This document shows, piece by piece, positions 18,140 to 27,596 of a DNA stretch of 64,000 bases (position 1 is its first letter; the number at the start of each line of letters is the position of its first letter). The notes beneath the pieces were generated by a model that saw only the letters and a list, made by a program, of their open reading frames with translations, was not told where the DNA came from and did no database searches. The stretch comes from Rippkaea orientalis PCC 8801 (GTDB lineage Bacteria > Cyanobacteriota > Cyanobacteriia > Cyanobacteriales > Microcystaceae). The position numbers were made by a program, and so were the translations under genes. The stretch is from contig NC_011726.1 of assembly GCF_000021805.1 (NCBI RefSeq), positions 744,001 to 808,000 on the forward strand. Direction: 5' to 3'.

Positions 18140-20179
18140 ATGATGCACAAAATCACCCGTTATCTGGCAACATTTCCCTTAACTGTCATTTTAAGCCAAA
18201 TTACTGCCCCCTTAACCCTAGCCACTCCTCCGAGAACCCCCGATCAAACCGTTGAATGTGAATTATTGATCGTTGGGGGAGGACTTTCTGGAACGGCCGC
18301 GGCCTATGAAGGACTGATGGACGGAAAAACCGTCTGTTTAACGGAAATTACTGACTGGGTGGGAGGACAAATTTCCTCACAAGGAACCTCGGCCTTAGAT
18401 GAACAAGCGACTCAGCGATCGCGGATGGTTTACCCCCGTGGTTATCTAGAACTCAGAAAACGCATCGAAAAGCATTACGGAAAGCTAAACCCCGGAGATT
18501 GTTGGGTCAGTGACTCCTGTTTTTTACCCAAAGACGGCGATCGCATCCTGATGGAAATCTTACAAGATGCCGCCAAGAAAAACCGAGGAAACCTGAAATG
18601 GTTTCCGTCTACTGTCATTAAAGACCTAGAAATTGGCAAAAATCCCCAAGGAAGTACGGGACAACAGATTTTAAGTGCGATCGCTATTCAACACCGTCCC
18701 GCAAAAGATCAACCTCCTCTCAATACCTATCCCCTCTCCGCAACCCTTGAGGACGCTTATCGCTACGAAAATTCCCCCCGCTTCGATAAAACGATTATTC
18801 GCTTTGTTCCCCAAAAAGACGACCAACAACGACCCGCAGACTGGTTTGTGATCGAAGCAACGGAAACCGGGGAAATCATCGGGTTAACAGACGTTCCCCA
18901 CCGTTTAGGAATCGATCCCCGTTCCCATCTTGAACCCTCCTCCTCCAGTGTCACTGGTGATCCTTATTGTACTCAAGGGTTTACCTATACCTTTGCGATG
19001 GAAACCACCGCAGAACCGCAAACCCATGAAATGCCGGATTTTTATTTACAATATGCTCCCTATTATAGTTATGAATTAGCTCGCTTAGCCGACTTTGATT
19101 TAGTCCATACCTATCGACGCATTTGGAGTCCTGAAACGGGCGAAAACAAGACCTTTGGGGGGATTAATTTTACCGTTCCAACCCCTGGCGATATTTCCAT
19201 GCAAAACTGGACTTGGGGCAATGATTATCGTCCAGGGACTTCCCAAGATAACCTCATTTATACCCGTCAACAATTGCAGCAAACGGGACAATTAAAACCG
19301 GGGGGATGGATGGGAGGACTCAGAACCGAAACCCTCCGTAAAGGAGAAGAAAATGCCCTCGGATATTTCTATTGGTTAGTGATGGGAACGACGGATTCTC
19401 AGCTAGGAGATGGGGTCAAAAAACCTAATCCTAACCATCGTTTTCTGTCGGGGTTAGAGTCACCCATGGGGACAAAACATGGGTTGTCTAAATATCCCTA
19501 TATGCGAGAAGCAAGGCGAATTATTGGACGAACGTCTTTTGCTTATGAAGACGGGTTTATGGTGACAGAAGTAGATATTTCTCGCCGTAATTATCAAGAT
19601 GAGTATTACCGAAACACCCTTTCTCCTGATGTCTATCGCCGTCTCCATGCGACGATTACGGGTTATGAAGGGTTTGGTATTTTGAGTGGGAAATTAGACC
19701 CGAATACGGTAGTCCGACGCAAGCGATCAACCATTTATCCTGACTCAGTAGGAATCGGTCACTATGCCATTGATTTTCACCCTTGTATGACGGAATCTCC
19801 TCCAGAAAAACCCAAAAATACGGAACGAAAAGGCGAAAGACGAGGCGCAGGACAATCCTATCCTTTCCAAGTTCCTTTACGCGCAATGATTCCCCAAAAA
19901 ATTGATAATTTGTTAGTCGCTGGTAAGAGTATTGCCGTGAGTCATATTGCTGCCGCGGCCTATCGCGTACACTCCTTTGAATGGTCATCTGGGGCTGCTG
20001 CTGGAACGGTTGCAGCATTTGCTTTAGATCAAAAAGTATTACCCTATCAATTAGTGAAAGAACCGATTTTTCGGTCGGAAAATTTACTAAAATTAAGGCA
20101 AAAATTAGATCAAAATGGCAACCCGACGACCTTTCCTGATACCTCAATTTTTAATAATAATTGGGATGATTGGCGATAG
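18140..20179 (+). CDS. Exported FAD-dependent oxidoreductase
   Basis: A 679-aa protein. A signal peptide (about 1-29, ending LTLATPP) precedes the dinucleotide fold ELLIVGGGLSGTAAAYEGL at about 43-61. The C terminus has the second FAD contact motif (NLLVAGKSIAVSHIAAAAYR, then GAAAGTVAAFA). This places it in the FAD_oxidored group related to BKT/thiazole-type flavoproteins. Export of a flavin protein to the periplasm is unusual and suggests the Tat or Sec route; no twin-Arg motif is seen. The substrate is unknown. It stands alone, followed by palindromic repeats. Confidence 0.85.
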   Translation: MMHKITRYLATFPLTVILSQITAPLTLATPPRTPDQTVECELLIVGGGLSGTAAAYEGLMDGKTVCLTEITDWVGGQISSQGTSALDEQATQRSRMVYPRGYLELRKRIEKHYGKLNPGDCWVSDSCFLPKDGDRILMEILQDAAKKNRGNLKWFPSTVIKDLEIGKNPQGSTGQQILSAIAIQHRPAKDQPPLNTYPLSATLEDAYRYENSPRFDKTIIRFVPQKDDQQRPADWFVIEATETGEIIGLTDVPHRLGIDPRSHLEPSSSSVTGDPYCTQGFTYTFAMETTAEPQTHEMPDFYLQYAPYYSYELARLADFDLVHTYRRIWSPETGENKTFGGINFTVPTPGDISMQNWTWGNDYRPGTSQDNLIYTRQQLQQTGQLKPGGWMGGLRTETLRKGEENALGYFYWLVMGTTDSQLGDGVKKPNPNHRFLSGLESPMGTKHGLSKYPYMREARRIIGRTSFAYEDGFMVTEVDISRRNYQDEYYRNTLSPDVYRRLHATITGYEGFGILSGKLDPNTVVRRKRSTIYPDSVGIGHYAIDFHPCMTESPPEKPKNTERKGERRGAGQSYPFQVPLRAMIPQKIDNLLVAGKSIAVSHIAAAAYRVHSFEWSSGAAAGTVAAFALDQKVLPYQLVKEPIFRSENLLKLRQKLDQNGNPTTFPDTSIFNNNWDDWR

Positions 20180-20230
20180 GTTTGTCATAATATAAGTAAT
20201 TAGACAAACTTAATTATCCCAATTGGTAGG

Positions 20231-20336
20231 GGCGGGTTTTTTCTAATCATTATGGTTCTCGTAAGTCAGTTCAATAAACCCGCCGTGCTGTATGGCACTA
20301 TCCAAAAAGTAAGGGTCAACGGCCGTTGACCCTTAC
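20231..20336. repeat. Two palindromic repeats in the gap after the FAD oxidoreductase gene
   Basis: GGCGGGTTT (20231-20239) and AAACCCGCC (20276-20284) form a 9-bp inverted repeat. A perfect 28-bp palindrome at 20309-20336 starts GTAAGGGTCAACGG. Both match the style of other intergenic palindromes here. Confidence 0.7.
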
Positions 20337-20377
20337 AGGAAAAGTGCGATCGCTATCTCCTCTACTCTCATAAGCCG

Positions 20378-20893
20378 ATGAAACAAATTTTTACATCAAT
20401 TGTACTGTTCGCTTTATTGTTAACTGTTAATCAATCTGTTGTGAGTCAAACTAACTTTCAACAAGAGATTTTAACGGCACACAATAAATATCGTCAAAAG
20501 GTTAATGTCTCTCCTTTAATTTGGTCTAATCAGTTAGCTAATGATGCTCAACAATGGGCGAATTATTTAGCATCATTAGGAGGCAGAAAATTACAACATG
20601 ATTCTAACACAAACGGACAGGGCGAAAATCTCTGGTTAGGGACATCAAAGCGATTCAGTTATACTCAAATGGTTGATGGTTGGGGACAAGAAAAACAGTA
20701 TTTAACCTCTCGACGATTTACCCTTGAGACTGTTAGTTCTACTGGTAATTGGTCAGATGTGGGTCATTACACTCAAATCGTTTGGAAGAATACCAAAAAA
20801 GTCGGCTGTGCTACATCAAAAGCGGGTGGTAATGATATTTTAGTTTGTCGTTATAGTCCCCAAGGTAATATTATTGGTCAACCTATTTATTAA
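20378..20893 (+). CDS. Secreted CAP/SCP-domain protein
   Basis: A 171-aa protein. A signal peptide (about 1-23, ending SVVSQT) is followed by a CAP (PR-1/SCP-like) domain. Visible hallmarks are ILTAHNKYRQKVN, PLIWSNQLANDAQQWANYLA, QGENLWLG, the HYTQIVWKNTKKVGCA block and VCRYSPQGNIIGQPIY at the end. The two His and Glu residues of the CAP cavity appear present. Bacterial members are extracellular with poorly known roles. Confidence 0.93.
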   Translation: MKQIFTSIVLFALLLTVNQSVVSQTNFQQEILTAHNKYRQKVNVSPLIWSNQLANDAQQWANYLASLGGRKLQHDSNTNGQGENLWLGTSKRFSYTQMVDGWGQEKQYLTSRRFTLETVSSTGNWSDVGHYTQIVWKNTKKVGCATSKAGGNDILVCRYSPQGNIIGQPIY

Positions 20894-20966
20894 TTAATAT
20901 GAATGATTTTGACTTTGACCCCAATGGTAGGGGCAAATTACTATTGTAATGTCCTATAGCACTACG

Positions 20967-21000
20967 AAAAAAAAGAGAGATGCTATTAAAAACATCTCTC
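20967..21000 (-). terminator. Intrinsic terminator of the EF-hand/Fe-S membrane protein gene
   Basis: On the minus strand, GAGAGATG and CATCTCTC (20975-21000) form an 8-bp stem with a 10-nt loop, followed by eight T residues (20974-20967). It lies about 125 nt after the stop codon at 21127. Confidence 0.8.
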
Positions 21001-21054
21001 AAAATATAGCATTTCTCACTCTGATGAGGTACACTTAACACCTAGATGGTTGAC

Positions 21055-21073
21055 GGGCGTGGAAACCACGCCC
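21055..21073. repeat. Short perfect inverted repeat
   Basis: GGGCGTGG-AAA-CCACGCCC, followed by CCTAC, sits between the stop at 21127 and the terminator at 20967-21000. It is another member of the scattered palindrome set. Confidence 0.65.
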
Positions 21074-21126
21074 CTACTTTGTATCTCACGAGCCTGGGAA
21101 TTGCCATAAGTGAGGATAAACCTTAA

Positions 21127-23574
21127 TTAAGACCGATGACTAACGGTTTTAAATTGCTCAAAGATCTGGCAAAATTCCTCATAGCTTAATTCCTGATCGC
21201 CACTGGTATCAGCTAACTTCAACATTTCCTCAATTTCAGAATCAGACAGTCCTGTATCGATGTCTCTCAAACACAATCGTAATTCTTCGAGACTAATATT
21301 CCCTGATCCATCCGTATCAAAGAAACGGAATCGTTGTAACATAGCTTCTTCTGGGGTATCAGTTAAATCTCGGTGAATTAAGTTAGTAAATTCAACAAAG
21401 GTGAGACTATTACTGTTAGGACGACCCGTGATCAAATCGACAATTTCTCGCAGTCTTTCCGAGGAATAAGACCGACCAACTGCCCGTAATAAAGCGTGCA
21501 ATTCGGCAACAGATAAGGCATTATTTCCATCCTTATCAAACTTCTTGAAGGTCTGTTCATAGAAGGCCATTTGTTTTTGATCGATTGCCCCAATATTACA
21601 AGAAACCCCTTGTTTTCCTTGTGCGATCGCATCTAAATGTTCAATGGCACTCAAGGTATAAGCCATAGTTTGCCATAATTGATTGGGATTGGAATGAATC
21701 AAGATTTCTTGTTCTTCTTCAGGGGTAATGGAATATTCTTCCCGTATCGCTTGAACCGCTTTTAATTCGTCGGCGGATAATTTTTTGAGGACTTCATTGA
21801 AGTAATCGAAGGATTTTTGTCCGGTCATGACATCAAAGAGATCCAAGACCATAGCTTGATGAGGATGATCTTTTGATGACTCAACAATGGTATCCAAAAG
21901 GGCTTGACGATAGCTTTCTTGACGTAACCAATCTTCATGATTCTTGCGGTTAACAATATCAAGAACGCTAGGATTTTCTACCTCAAGTTCGGTGACAATT
22001 AATCCATGTTCTTCGTCGGTAAGATTCAATTCAACCCGCATATGTCGGAAAAACTCAAGACTCTCCGCAGCATCAACATAGCCTTCATTTAATGCGTCTT
22101 TTAGAATGGCTTTATAGGCCTGCAATTGTTTTTCCTTATCAAAGCCAGGTAAAATCTTAGCCAGAACATAGACTTCATCAACATTGAGATCATCCAAGGA
22201 ACGACCATCCAAGAATTGCGAAATGTTGAGTTTTAACTTGCCTAACTGTTTGCGTAAACGACTTGCGAGTCCTTCGCGGTGGTAAACATGGGGATTTCTT
22301 GGCCAAGTTCGATACAGCCATAACCCACTACAAACAGCCATCACTAGAGGGAAAAGATAGCGTAATTGTACAGGTAAGAGGCGCACAAAATTGCTACCAC
22401 CAAAGACAAAGAAGAAGTTGAAGATAAAGAAAGTACAGAGAGTAAAAAGGCGATGGCGAACAACTTCTGGTGTTACTAATTTATGGTTACGAAAACGATA
22501 AGCCTTATAGAGTTTTTCGATTTTACGGCCGACATAATACCCGACTAAACCAAAAACACCAATAGTCAGGGGAGTAGCAATGATTTTGGGAATGGCAATG
22601 GCGTGATCTAAAATGTAAAAACCAGGGTTAAATAAGGTCTGTAATTGGTTTTCTTGATGTGCCCAAGCAGCCGAGAGAAGATATTCCCAATTGCCCGCAA
22701 ATAAGAAAGGATAGACAAAATAACCAACCGTTAGACCAACATAGGCATAATAGAGCCATTGATACTCGGGTTTGGTAATGGCTTCCCAATAGGAGCGTTC
22801 TGAGTCAATATCCATGCAGGGACTATAACAAGCGACACAGGCACTATGTTCTTTGCCTTCTGCATTGACAGTCCGACACATGGACTGAGTAATGGTTTGC
22901 CGTTCTCCCATGTGAGCGGTACTATTAAGCAGTCCTCTCGGCTGTCCGAATACTTGTTCAACGGGAGCCATCGGACAAATATATTGACACCAAGATTTGC
23001 CAGCATAGAAATAGTTAACTGCCATGGCAGAAGCAATGGTTGCTAAGAGAAAAACTCCCAAGGCAATCCGATTAGAATTGACGAATAAAATTCGACTGGT
23101 TATGCCAATATAAAACAGAACCATCTGAAGATATAAATGATTACGACCTAACCAAGAATCGGGGTCAACTTTGATTAATTCATACCGGGTTTTTCCAGTG
23201 GTAGCATCAACTCGTTTACGATGTCTTTGAAATCCTAATGCCCTCGGAAGTTGGGACATAAAAGATAAGGGACAAATGCGCCGCCAGGCTTCTAAGCCTA
23301 GTACCATCAACACAAAAACCCCAGTAGGGACGATAAATGCCCAAAATAAAATCGCCCCTACGGCATAGGGTGTTTCTTTGATGCAGTTCCCTTGAACTTT
23401 TACGCATTCTAGCGCGGTTATGTTGCTAATACTTAAGGGACTCCAGGTATTTTCGGGTAAGGTTAACCAATAGGAAATGGGGTCATAAAATAAGGAGGCA
23501 ATAAGTACAAGCCAACCTACGGCTAATACCCATCGCACTCGGTGCATTTGTTTTTCTGGAATTTTGGCAAACAT
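21127..23574 (-). CDS. Polytopic 4Fe-4S membrane protein with C-terminal EF-hands
   Basis: An 815-aa protein. The N-terminal ~430 residues hold about nine membrane helices with Cys motifs like those of NapH/NosR/CcoG-type proteins: RRICPLSFMSQLP, KSWCQYICPMAPVEQVFG and SACVACYSPCMDID. These could bind Fe-S clusters. A helical cytoplasmic region follows, and then EF-hands with good calcium loops at about 680 (DKDGNNALSVAE), 753 (DTDGSGNISLEE) and 788 (DTSGDQELSYEE), plus a degenerate one near 715. This suggests membrane electron transfer under calcium control. It has its own terminator and no operon partners. Confidence 0.8.
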   Translation of the reverse strand: MFAKIPEKQMHRVRWVLAVGWLVLIASLFYDPISYWLTLPENTWSPLSISNITALECVKVQGNCIKETPYAVGAILFWAFIVPTGVFVLMVLGLEAWRRICPLSFMSQLPRALGFQRHRKRVDATTGKTRYELIKVDPDSWLGRNHLYLQMVLFYIGITSRILFVNSNRIALGVFLLATIASAMAVNYFYAGKSWCQYICPMAPVEQVFGQPRGLLNSTAHMGERQTITQSMCRTVNAEGKEHSACVACYSPCMDIDSERSYWEAITKPEYQWLYYAYVGLTVGYFVYPFLFAGNWEYLLSAAWAHQENQLQTLFNPGFYILDHAIAIPKIIATPLTIGVFGLVGYYVGRKIEKLYKAYRFRNHKLVTPEVVRHRLFTLCTFFIFNFFFVFGGSNFVRLLPVQLRYLFPLVMAVCSGLWLYRTWPRNPHVYHREGLASRLRKQLGKLKLNISQFLDGRSLDDLNVDEVYVLAKILPGFDKEKQLQAYKAILKDALNEGYVDAAESLEFFRHMRVELNLTDEEHGLIVTELEVENPSVLDIVNRKNHEDWLRQESYRQALLDTIVESSKDHPHQAMVLDLFDVMTGQKSFDYFNEVLKKLSADELKAVQAIREEYSITPEEEQEILIHSNPNQLWQTMAYTLSAIEHLDAIAQGKQGVSCNIGAIDQKQMAFYEQTFKKFDKDGNNALSVAELHALLRAVGRSYSSERLREIVDLITGRPNSNSLTFVEFTNLIHRDLTDTPEEAMLQRFRFFDTDGSGNISLEELRLCLRDIDTGLSDSEIEEMLKLADTSGDQELSYEEFCQIFEQFKTVSHRS

Positions 23575-24019
23575 TGACTCTATTGGGTTTAAACAACAAT
23601 GGTTAACAGTTAACTGGTAGTAGTTTCTAGACTACTAAGAGACACAGTTTTTTGAGGATTGAGAAACTTTCGGGAACTAATATTCAAACAAAATTCATAC
23701 ATCCTTGTCATTAGGAAAAAACGCATGAAGTCTTATGAATTTGGTTTGAGGGAATTTTTCTGGAGCTTGTTCAAGCTAGTTTTTACTTACTCTAATAGCT
23801 TAATTTATCTTAAAGGCTTTTAAAGTATATCTTAATACGGTTTACTAAATAAATATTTGATAAAAGATAATGCTTTCATTACATTTTTAATGCAATTTAA
23901 TTTTTATTAAATTATTTATTTTATTTTAAATAAATATCAAAAAGTTAGCAAAGATACAGTTTTTAAAATTAGTCATTGTATAATTTAGGCTTGAAGTTGT
24001 TTGTATCTACACAATTGAG
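23575..24019. other. AT-rich gene-free gap (445 bp)
   Basis: No convincing reading frame. It contains a small inverted repeat AGTAG-N8-CTACT near 23616-23633 and very AT-rich sequence from about 23820 to 24000. Promoters for the EF-hand gene probably lie in the part next to 23574. Confidence 0.4.
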
Positions 24020-24364
24020 TTAAAGTTTTAATAATTCCTCGTAGCGTGTTTCCACTTGGGAAATTAACTCACCTAAACTGACATCGTTGTCCAGAGTTTC
24101 CCAAACTTGCAAGATATAATCATCAGAAATATTCTCAATATTGTCTAAAGTCCAATCTCTTGAAGGTAGTATCGTTAAATATTGTTCTAATAATTGAATT
24201 GTCTCTTGTAACCATTTTCCTTGATTTTTAGGTTGTAATTCCGTATAAACCCTTTTTGCTTTTTCTAACCCTTGTTGAATACGGGTTAATTTAGTTTTCT
24301 CCTGTTGAATCATCCATTGCTGCATCTCATCGGGATATTGGTTGAATTTTTCTCGAATATTCAT
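24020..24364 (-). CDS. Small helical hypothetical protein
   Basis: A 114-aa, wholly helical and charged protein (MNIREKFNQYPDEMQQWMIQ at the N terminus, LGELISQVETRYEELLKL at the end). No family recognised. Coding potential is supported by length and composition. It lies 30 nt after a 32-codon fragment resembling a DUF29 N terminus. Confidence 0.55.
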   Translation of the reverse strand: MNIREKFNQYPDEMQQWMIQQEKTKLTRIQQGLEKAKRVYTELQPKNQGKWLQETIQLLEQYLTILPSRDWTLDNIENISDDYILQVWETLDNDVSLGELISQVETRYEELLKL

Positions 24365-24394
24365 AATATATTGCCTATTGCCTGTTCCCTTGAT

Positions 24395-24493
24395 CTAAGG
24401 TAAATAATTAAACTCTAAAACTTCTTCAACCCATAAAAAGAAATCTTTATCATAAAGAGTTTGAGTTAGATTTGATTCAGAATAAATGGTCAT
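24395..24493 (-). pseudogene. DUF29-like N-terminal fragment
   Basis: Reading the minus strand from ATG 24493 gives 32 residues ending in a TAG: MTIYSESNLTQ, then LYDKDFFLWVEEVLEF. The YDxDFxxWxEE block resembles the start of DUF29 proteins (normally about 150 aa), common in cyanobacterial genomes. The rest of the domain is missing, so this is probably a remnant. Confidence 0.4.
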
Positions 24494-24544
24494 AATATTA
24501 ATGACAATACTCACATAAATTCATCCTACCTTCTTTTGAATTTG

Positions 24545-26236
24545 TTAGTGTTTCCTGTTGGCTTTATTTAAGTTTAATAAATTGGTTACGGGTTCAATTT
24601 TAAAACCAGGACTGACATAATCTTCAGGAAGATAGTTTTCCGGTATAGTATTATGATTTCCATCTCGCAAAGCTGAATATTGAGGAGATAAAATTTCAAT
24701 CCCTGCTTCATTACATTTATCTTGAATATTTTGATGTAAATCGGAATAGGTTTCCATCATTTTACTAGATTCAAAAGTATAGCCATTAATTTCATAACTA
24801 ATATGAAAATCATTGAGGGAAGTTTGCCAGACAAAGGGGGAGGGTTCTGACAAAATATGAGGGGTTGCTTTAGCTGCTTTAATTAAAGTTTCATGAACAG
24901 TACGCCAAGGAATATCATAACCTAGTGTAATGGTTGTATGGATAATTAAGGGACTGTGAGTATCTCTGGACAAAGCACTATAATTAACCACATTACTACT
25001 AATAACAACCGAATTAGGAATGGTAATCACAACATTTTTTACCGTTTGAATACGAGTTACCAGTAAGGTTTTTTCCAGAATTTTTCCGGTTGCATCAGCA
25101 ATTTTCACTATGTCTCCTACTTGAAAAGCGCGAGTATAAATCAGAACAAAACCGGAAACTGTATTAGAAACAACCCCCGTTGAACCCAAGGTAAATAATA
25201 GGGCAAGAAACGCAGACACTCCGCGAAATGCAGGAGAATTAAACCCCGGAAGATAAGGAAAAGTAAAAACAGCAGCTAGGGCAATAATTATCCAGTTTAA
25301 TAGTCTATAGGTAGGTTGTGCCCATTCAGGATAAAACCCTGGAAAATTGAGATTTTCGTTTTCAATTTCTGTGAAAATAAACTTCAGTAAACGCAGCGTA
25401 TAATAGGTTAAATAAATAATAACACCAATAATAAATATATTCGGCAAATAACTTACTAAAGAATTGCCAACTAAATTAATAGCCGTCATTAAGTAGTCAA
25501 AAAGTAAATGTCCTATACGTCTTGTTTGAGGAAAAAAGCTGAGAACCAAGGGAATGAATAAATAGAGAATTAATAAAGTTAAGATAATGCGAACTAATCT
25601 GACAAATCCCTCACAAATTTTAGTTAAATTCTCAGAGGATAAAAGTTCTAAATTCTGGATTCTAATAGAAGGAATTATGTGATCGCGCCAATCATTTAAT
25701 AAGGTATAAATATAAGGAAATATCTTATCAAAAATCTTCAAAGTAACGATCAACAAAATCGTTGTCACCACTGTTAAAACAATGCCTAGTATCCAATAAA
25801 AAGGTTGTCGTTCTAGATGATATCTTTGAATCGCTTCTTGGATTTTTTGTAAATATTGTTCAGCTAATATTTCCGTAGAAACATCAGCCAGTTTAGCATC
25901 TTCTGTGGTAACAGTTGCTAAAGTTTTATTTTTAAATAAGATAATAACAACATCGCCTTTATTATCTAAATCAAAATCTTGATCGTTAATTTCAACATCA
26001 CGATTTTTAACAATCTTTTCTAACCTTTCTCGAATAAGTTCTGCTCTTTCTTCTGGGGCAAGTGACCCACTAGGACGCTGAACATAAAACAGGGTATTTC
26101 CATCAAAAATAACAGGAAATTTCGTAGCTGAAGCACTATCTTGAGCGATTAAATTATGACTAAAAGCCCCTAAAATACCCATCAAGGTTATTGTAGTTAG
26201 TAGCAAAGCTAAAAATTTCTGTAATTTTTGTTTCAT
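24545..26236 (-). CDS. Exported-leader MscS-family mechanosensitive channel
   Basis: A 563-aa protein. A signal-like N terminus (about 1-31) precedes a periplasmic domain of about 110 residues (FPVIFDGNTLFYVQRPSGSL). Four or five membrane segments follow, and then the MscS core: pore-lining GSTGVVSNTVSGFVLIYTR, beta domain FQVGDIVKIADATGKILEKT and VITIPNSVVISSNVVNYS, then the C-terminal cage. The long leader makes it larger than E. coli MscS (286 aa). Likely an osmotic safety valve. It is unrelated in layout to the CNBD-bearing paralogue at 16602. Confidence 0.88.
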   Translation of the reverse strand: MKQKLQKFLALLLTTITLMGILGAFSHNLIAQDSASATKFPVIFDGNTLFYVQRPSGSLAPEERAELIRERLEKIVKNRDVEINDQDFDLDNKGDVVIILFKNKTLATVTTEDAKLADVSTEILAEQYLQKIQEAIQRYHLERQPFYWILGIVLTVVTTILLIVTLKIFDKIFPYIYTLLNDWRDHIIPSIRIQNLELLSSENLTKICEGFVRLVRIILTLLILYLFIPLVLSFFPQTRRIGHLLFDYLMTAINLVGNSLVSYLPNIFIIGVIIYLTYYTLRLLKFIFTEIENENLNFPGFYPEWAQPTYRLLNWIIIALAAVFTFPYLPGFNSPAFRGVSAFLALLFTLGSTGVVSNTVSGFVLIYTRAFQVGDIVKIADATGKILEKTLLVTRIQTVKNVVITIPNSVVISSNVVNYSALSRDTHSPLIIHTTITLGYDIPWRTVHETLIKAAKATPHILSEPSPFVWQTSLNDFHISYEINGYTFESSKMMETYSDLHQNIQDKCNEAGIEILSPQYSALRDGNHNTIPENYLPEDYVSPGFKIEPVTNLLNLNKANRKH

Positions 26237-26462
26237 TTTTACTTAATTTAAAAAAATTTACTCTTTCTGTTTTGTTACCTGTTTCTTGATTGTCACTACT
26301 TTTTTCTATTAACAAGGAAATTTTTTAGAATCTTTTAATGAAGATCAGCCTTCAAAAATAATTCAACAATCTAAAGATGTTATAAAAATATCCTATTAAA
26401 CCCCACAAAGAACGTAAAAAGGATGTTAGGACTGAAAATATGGAGACTTTTAATTATCATCG

Positions 26463-27188
26463 ATGCCTTTACTCACTCAAATCTTCCTATTCCCAGCCTA
26501 TTTAGCGTTACATATTCCTGATGGCTTTTTAAGCCTCCCTGTAAGTCTATTTACCTGGATTATTACCGTAGTTTTACTATTTGTCGCCCTCAAGCGAGTA
26601 CAAGCCGAATATCAAGAAAAAGCGGTTCCCCTAATGGGCGTTTGCGCTGCCTTTATTTTTGCTGCCCAGATGATTAATTTTCCCATTCCTGGGGGGACAT
26701 CTGGTCACTTGGTAGGAGGAACCCTCGCAGCTATTCTCCTCGGTCCGTGGGCAGGAACCTTAGTCGTAGCCGTCGTTTTTATCGTCCAAGCGGTTTTATT
26801 CCAAGATGGCGGTTTAACTGTTTTGGGGGCTAATATCCTGAATATGGGGCTATTAGGGACGTTTGGAGGCTATTATCTCTATAAAGTGATTCGTGTTACC
26901 CTCGATCGCAATCGTTGGCCTGCCATGGCCGCCGCTACCGCTATTGCTGCTTGGGTTAGTGTGATGGCTGCTGCCATCATGACAGGATTTCAACTTGCCC
27001 TATCGGGAACGGTTTCCTTAGCGTTAGGGTTGGGGGCGTTGATTTTTTGGCATTTCTTCATTGGTATTGGAGAAGCCATCATTACCGTTATTACCGTGAG
27101 TTTTATCTGGCGATCGCGTCCTGATCTTTTATACAATCCCCCTCGACTGTATCGTATGGAACTTACAGGCGATCAAGACCCGTTTTAA
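26463..27188 (+). CDS. cbiM: Co/Ni ECF transporter substrate-binding membrane protein CbiM/NikM
   Basis: A 241-aa protein with the CbiM core: HIPDGFLSLPVS at residue 17 on, and the metal-site loop PIPGGTSGHLVGG, in about six or seven membrane helices. In this family the mature N terminus and the following His bind the metal. Here about 16 residues precede that His, ending AYLAL, so a leader is probably removed, as in Salmonella CbiM. It is followed by a CbiN/NikN-like PDGLE gene (18 nt) and cbiQ. No ATPase gene (cbiO) is adjacent. Cobalt or nickel specificity cannot be told. Confidence 0.9.
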   Translation: MPLLTQIFLFPAYLALHIPDGFLSLPVSLFTWIITVVLLFVALKRVQAEYQEKAVPLMGVCAAFIFAAQMINFPIPGGTSGHLVGGTLAAILLGPWAGTLVVAVVFIVQAVLFQDGGLTVLGANILNMGLLGTFGGYYLYKVIRVTLDRNRWPAMAAATAIAAWVSVMAAAIMTGFQLALSGTVSLALGLGALIFWHFFIGIGEAIITVITVSFIWRSRPDLLYNPPRLYRMELTGDQDPF

Positions 27189-27206
27189 CAATTTTTAGCA
27201 ATTATT

Positions 27207-27551
27207 ATGACGCATAATAGATCAAATAACCGAAACCGTGTATTTTTTGCCTTGGGATTAAGTATTGCTTTAGTGATTGCTATCTTTCTCTCTCCTTTTG
27301 CCAGTTCTGACCCCGATGGGTTAGATCGCGTCTCCCAAGACTTAGAATTTGAACACAAAGCTACTTCAGAGGTTCCTGCCCAAAAACTACCCTTTTATGC
27401 TGTTTTTGAGGAATATGCTTTAAGAGGAGTCCCCGAAACAGTGGCAACTCCCTTAGCCGGTTTAGTAGGAACAATAGTAGCATTTGGCCTAGCTTGGGGA
27501 ACAGGGAAAGTATTAGGAAAAGTTTCCTCGAAAAGAGGAGGAGAGGGGTAG
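27207..27551 (+). CDS. PDGLE-domain CbiN/NikN-like component
   Basis: A 114-aa protein with two membrane helices (about 14-30 and 82-100) around a periplasmic loop. The PDGLE-type motif appears as SSDPDGLDRVSQDLEF at about 34-48. Such proteins assist CbiM/NikM in metal capture. It lies 18 nt after cbiM, on the same strand. Confidence 0.85.
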   Translation: MTHNRSNNRNRVFFALGLSIALVIAIFLSPFASSDPDGLDRVSQDLEFEHKATSEVPAQKLPFYAVFEEYALRGVPETVATPLAGLVGTIVAFGLAWGTGKVLGKVSSKRGGEG

Positions 27552-27569
27552 AGTGGGAAATTTGTAATC

Positions 27570-27590
27570 ATTAACTATTAACTATTAACT
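27570..27590. repeat. Heptanucleotide tandem repeat
   Basis: ATTAACT occurs three times in a row between the PDGLE gene and cbiQ. Short tandem heptamers of this kind are common in cyanobacterial intergenic DNA. Confidence 0.7.
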
Positions 27591-27596
27591 AAATAG

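Noticed and set aside
26237-26462. Cobalamin or nickel/cobalt riboswitch before cbiM
   Set aside because: No B12-box or other conserved riboswitch core is visible.
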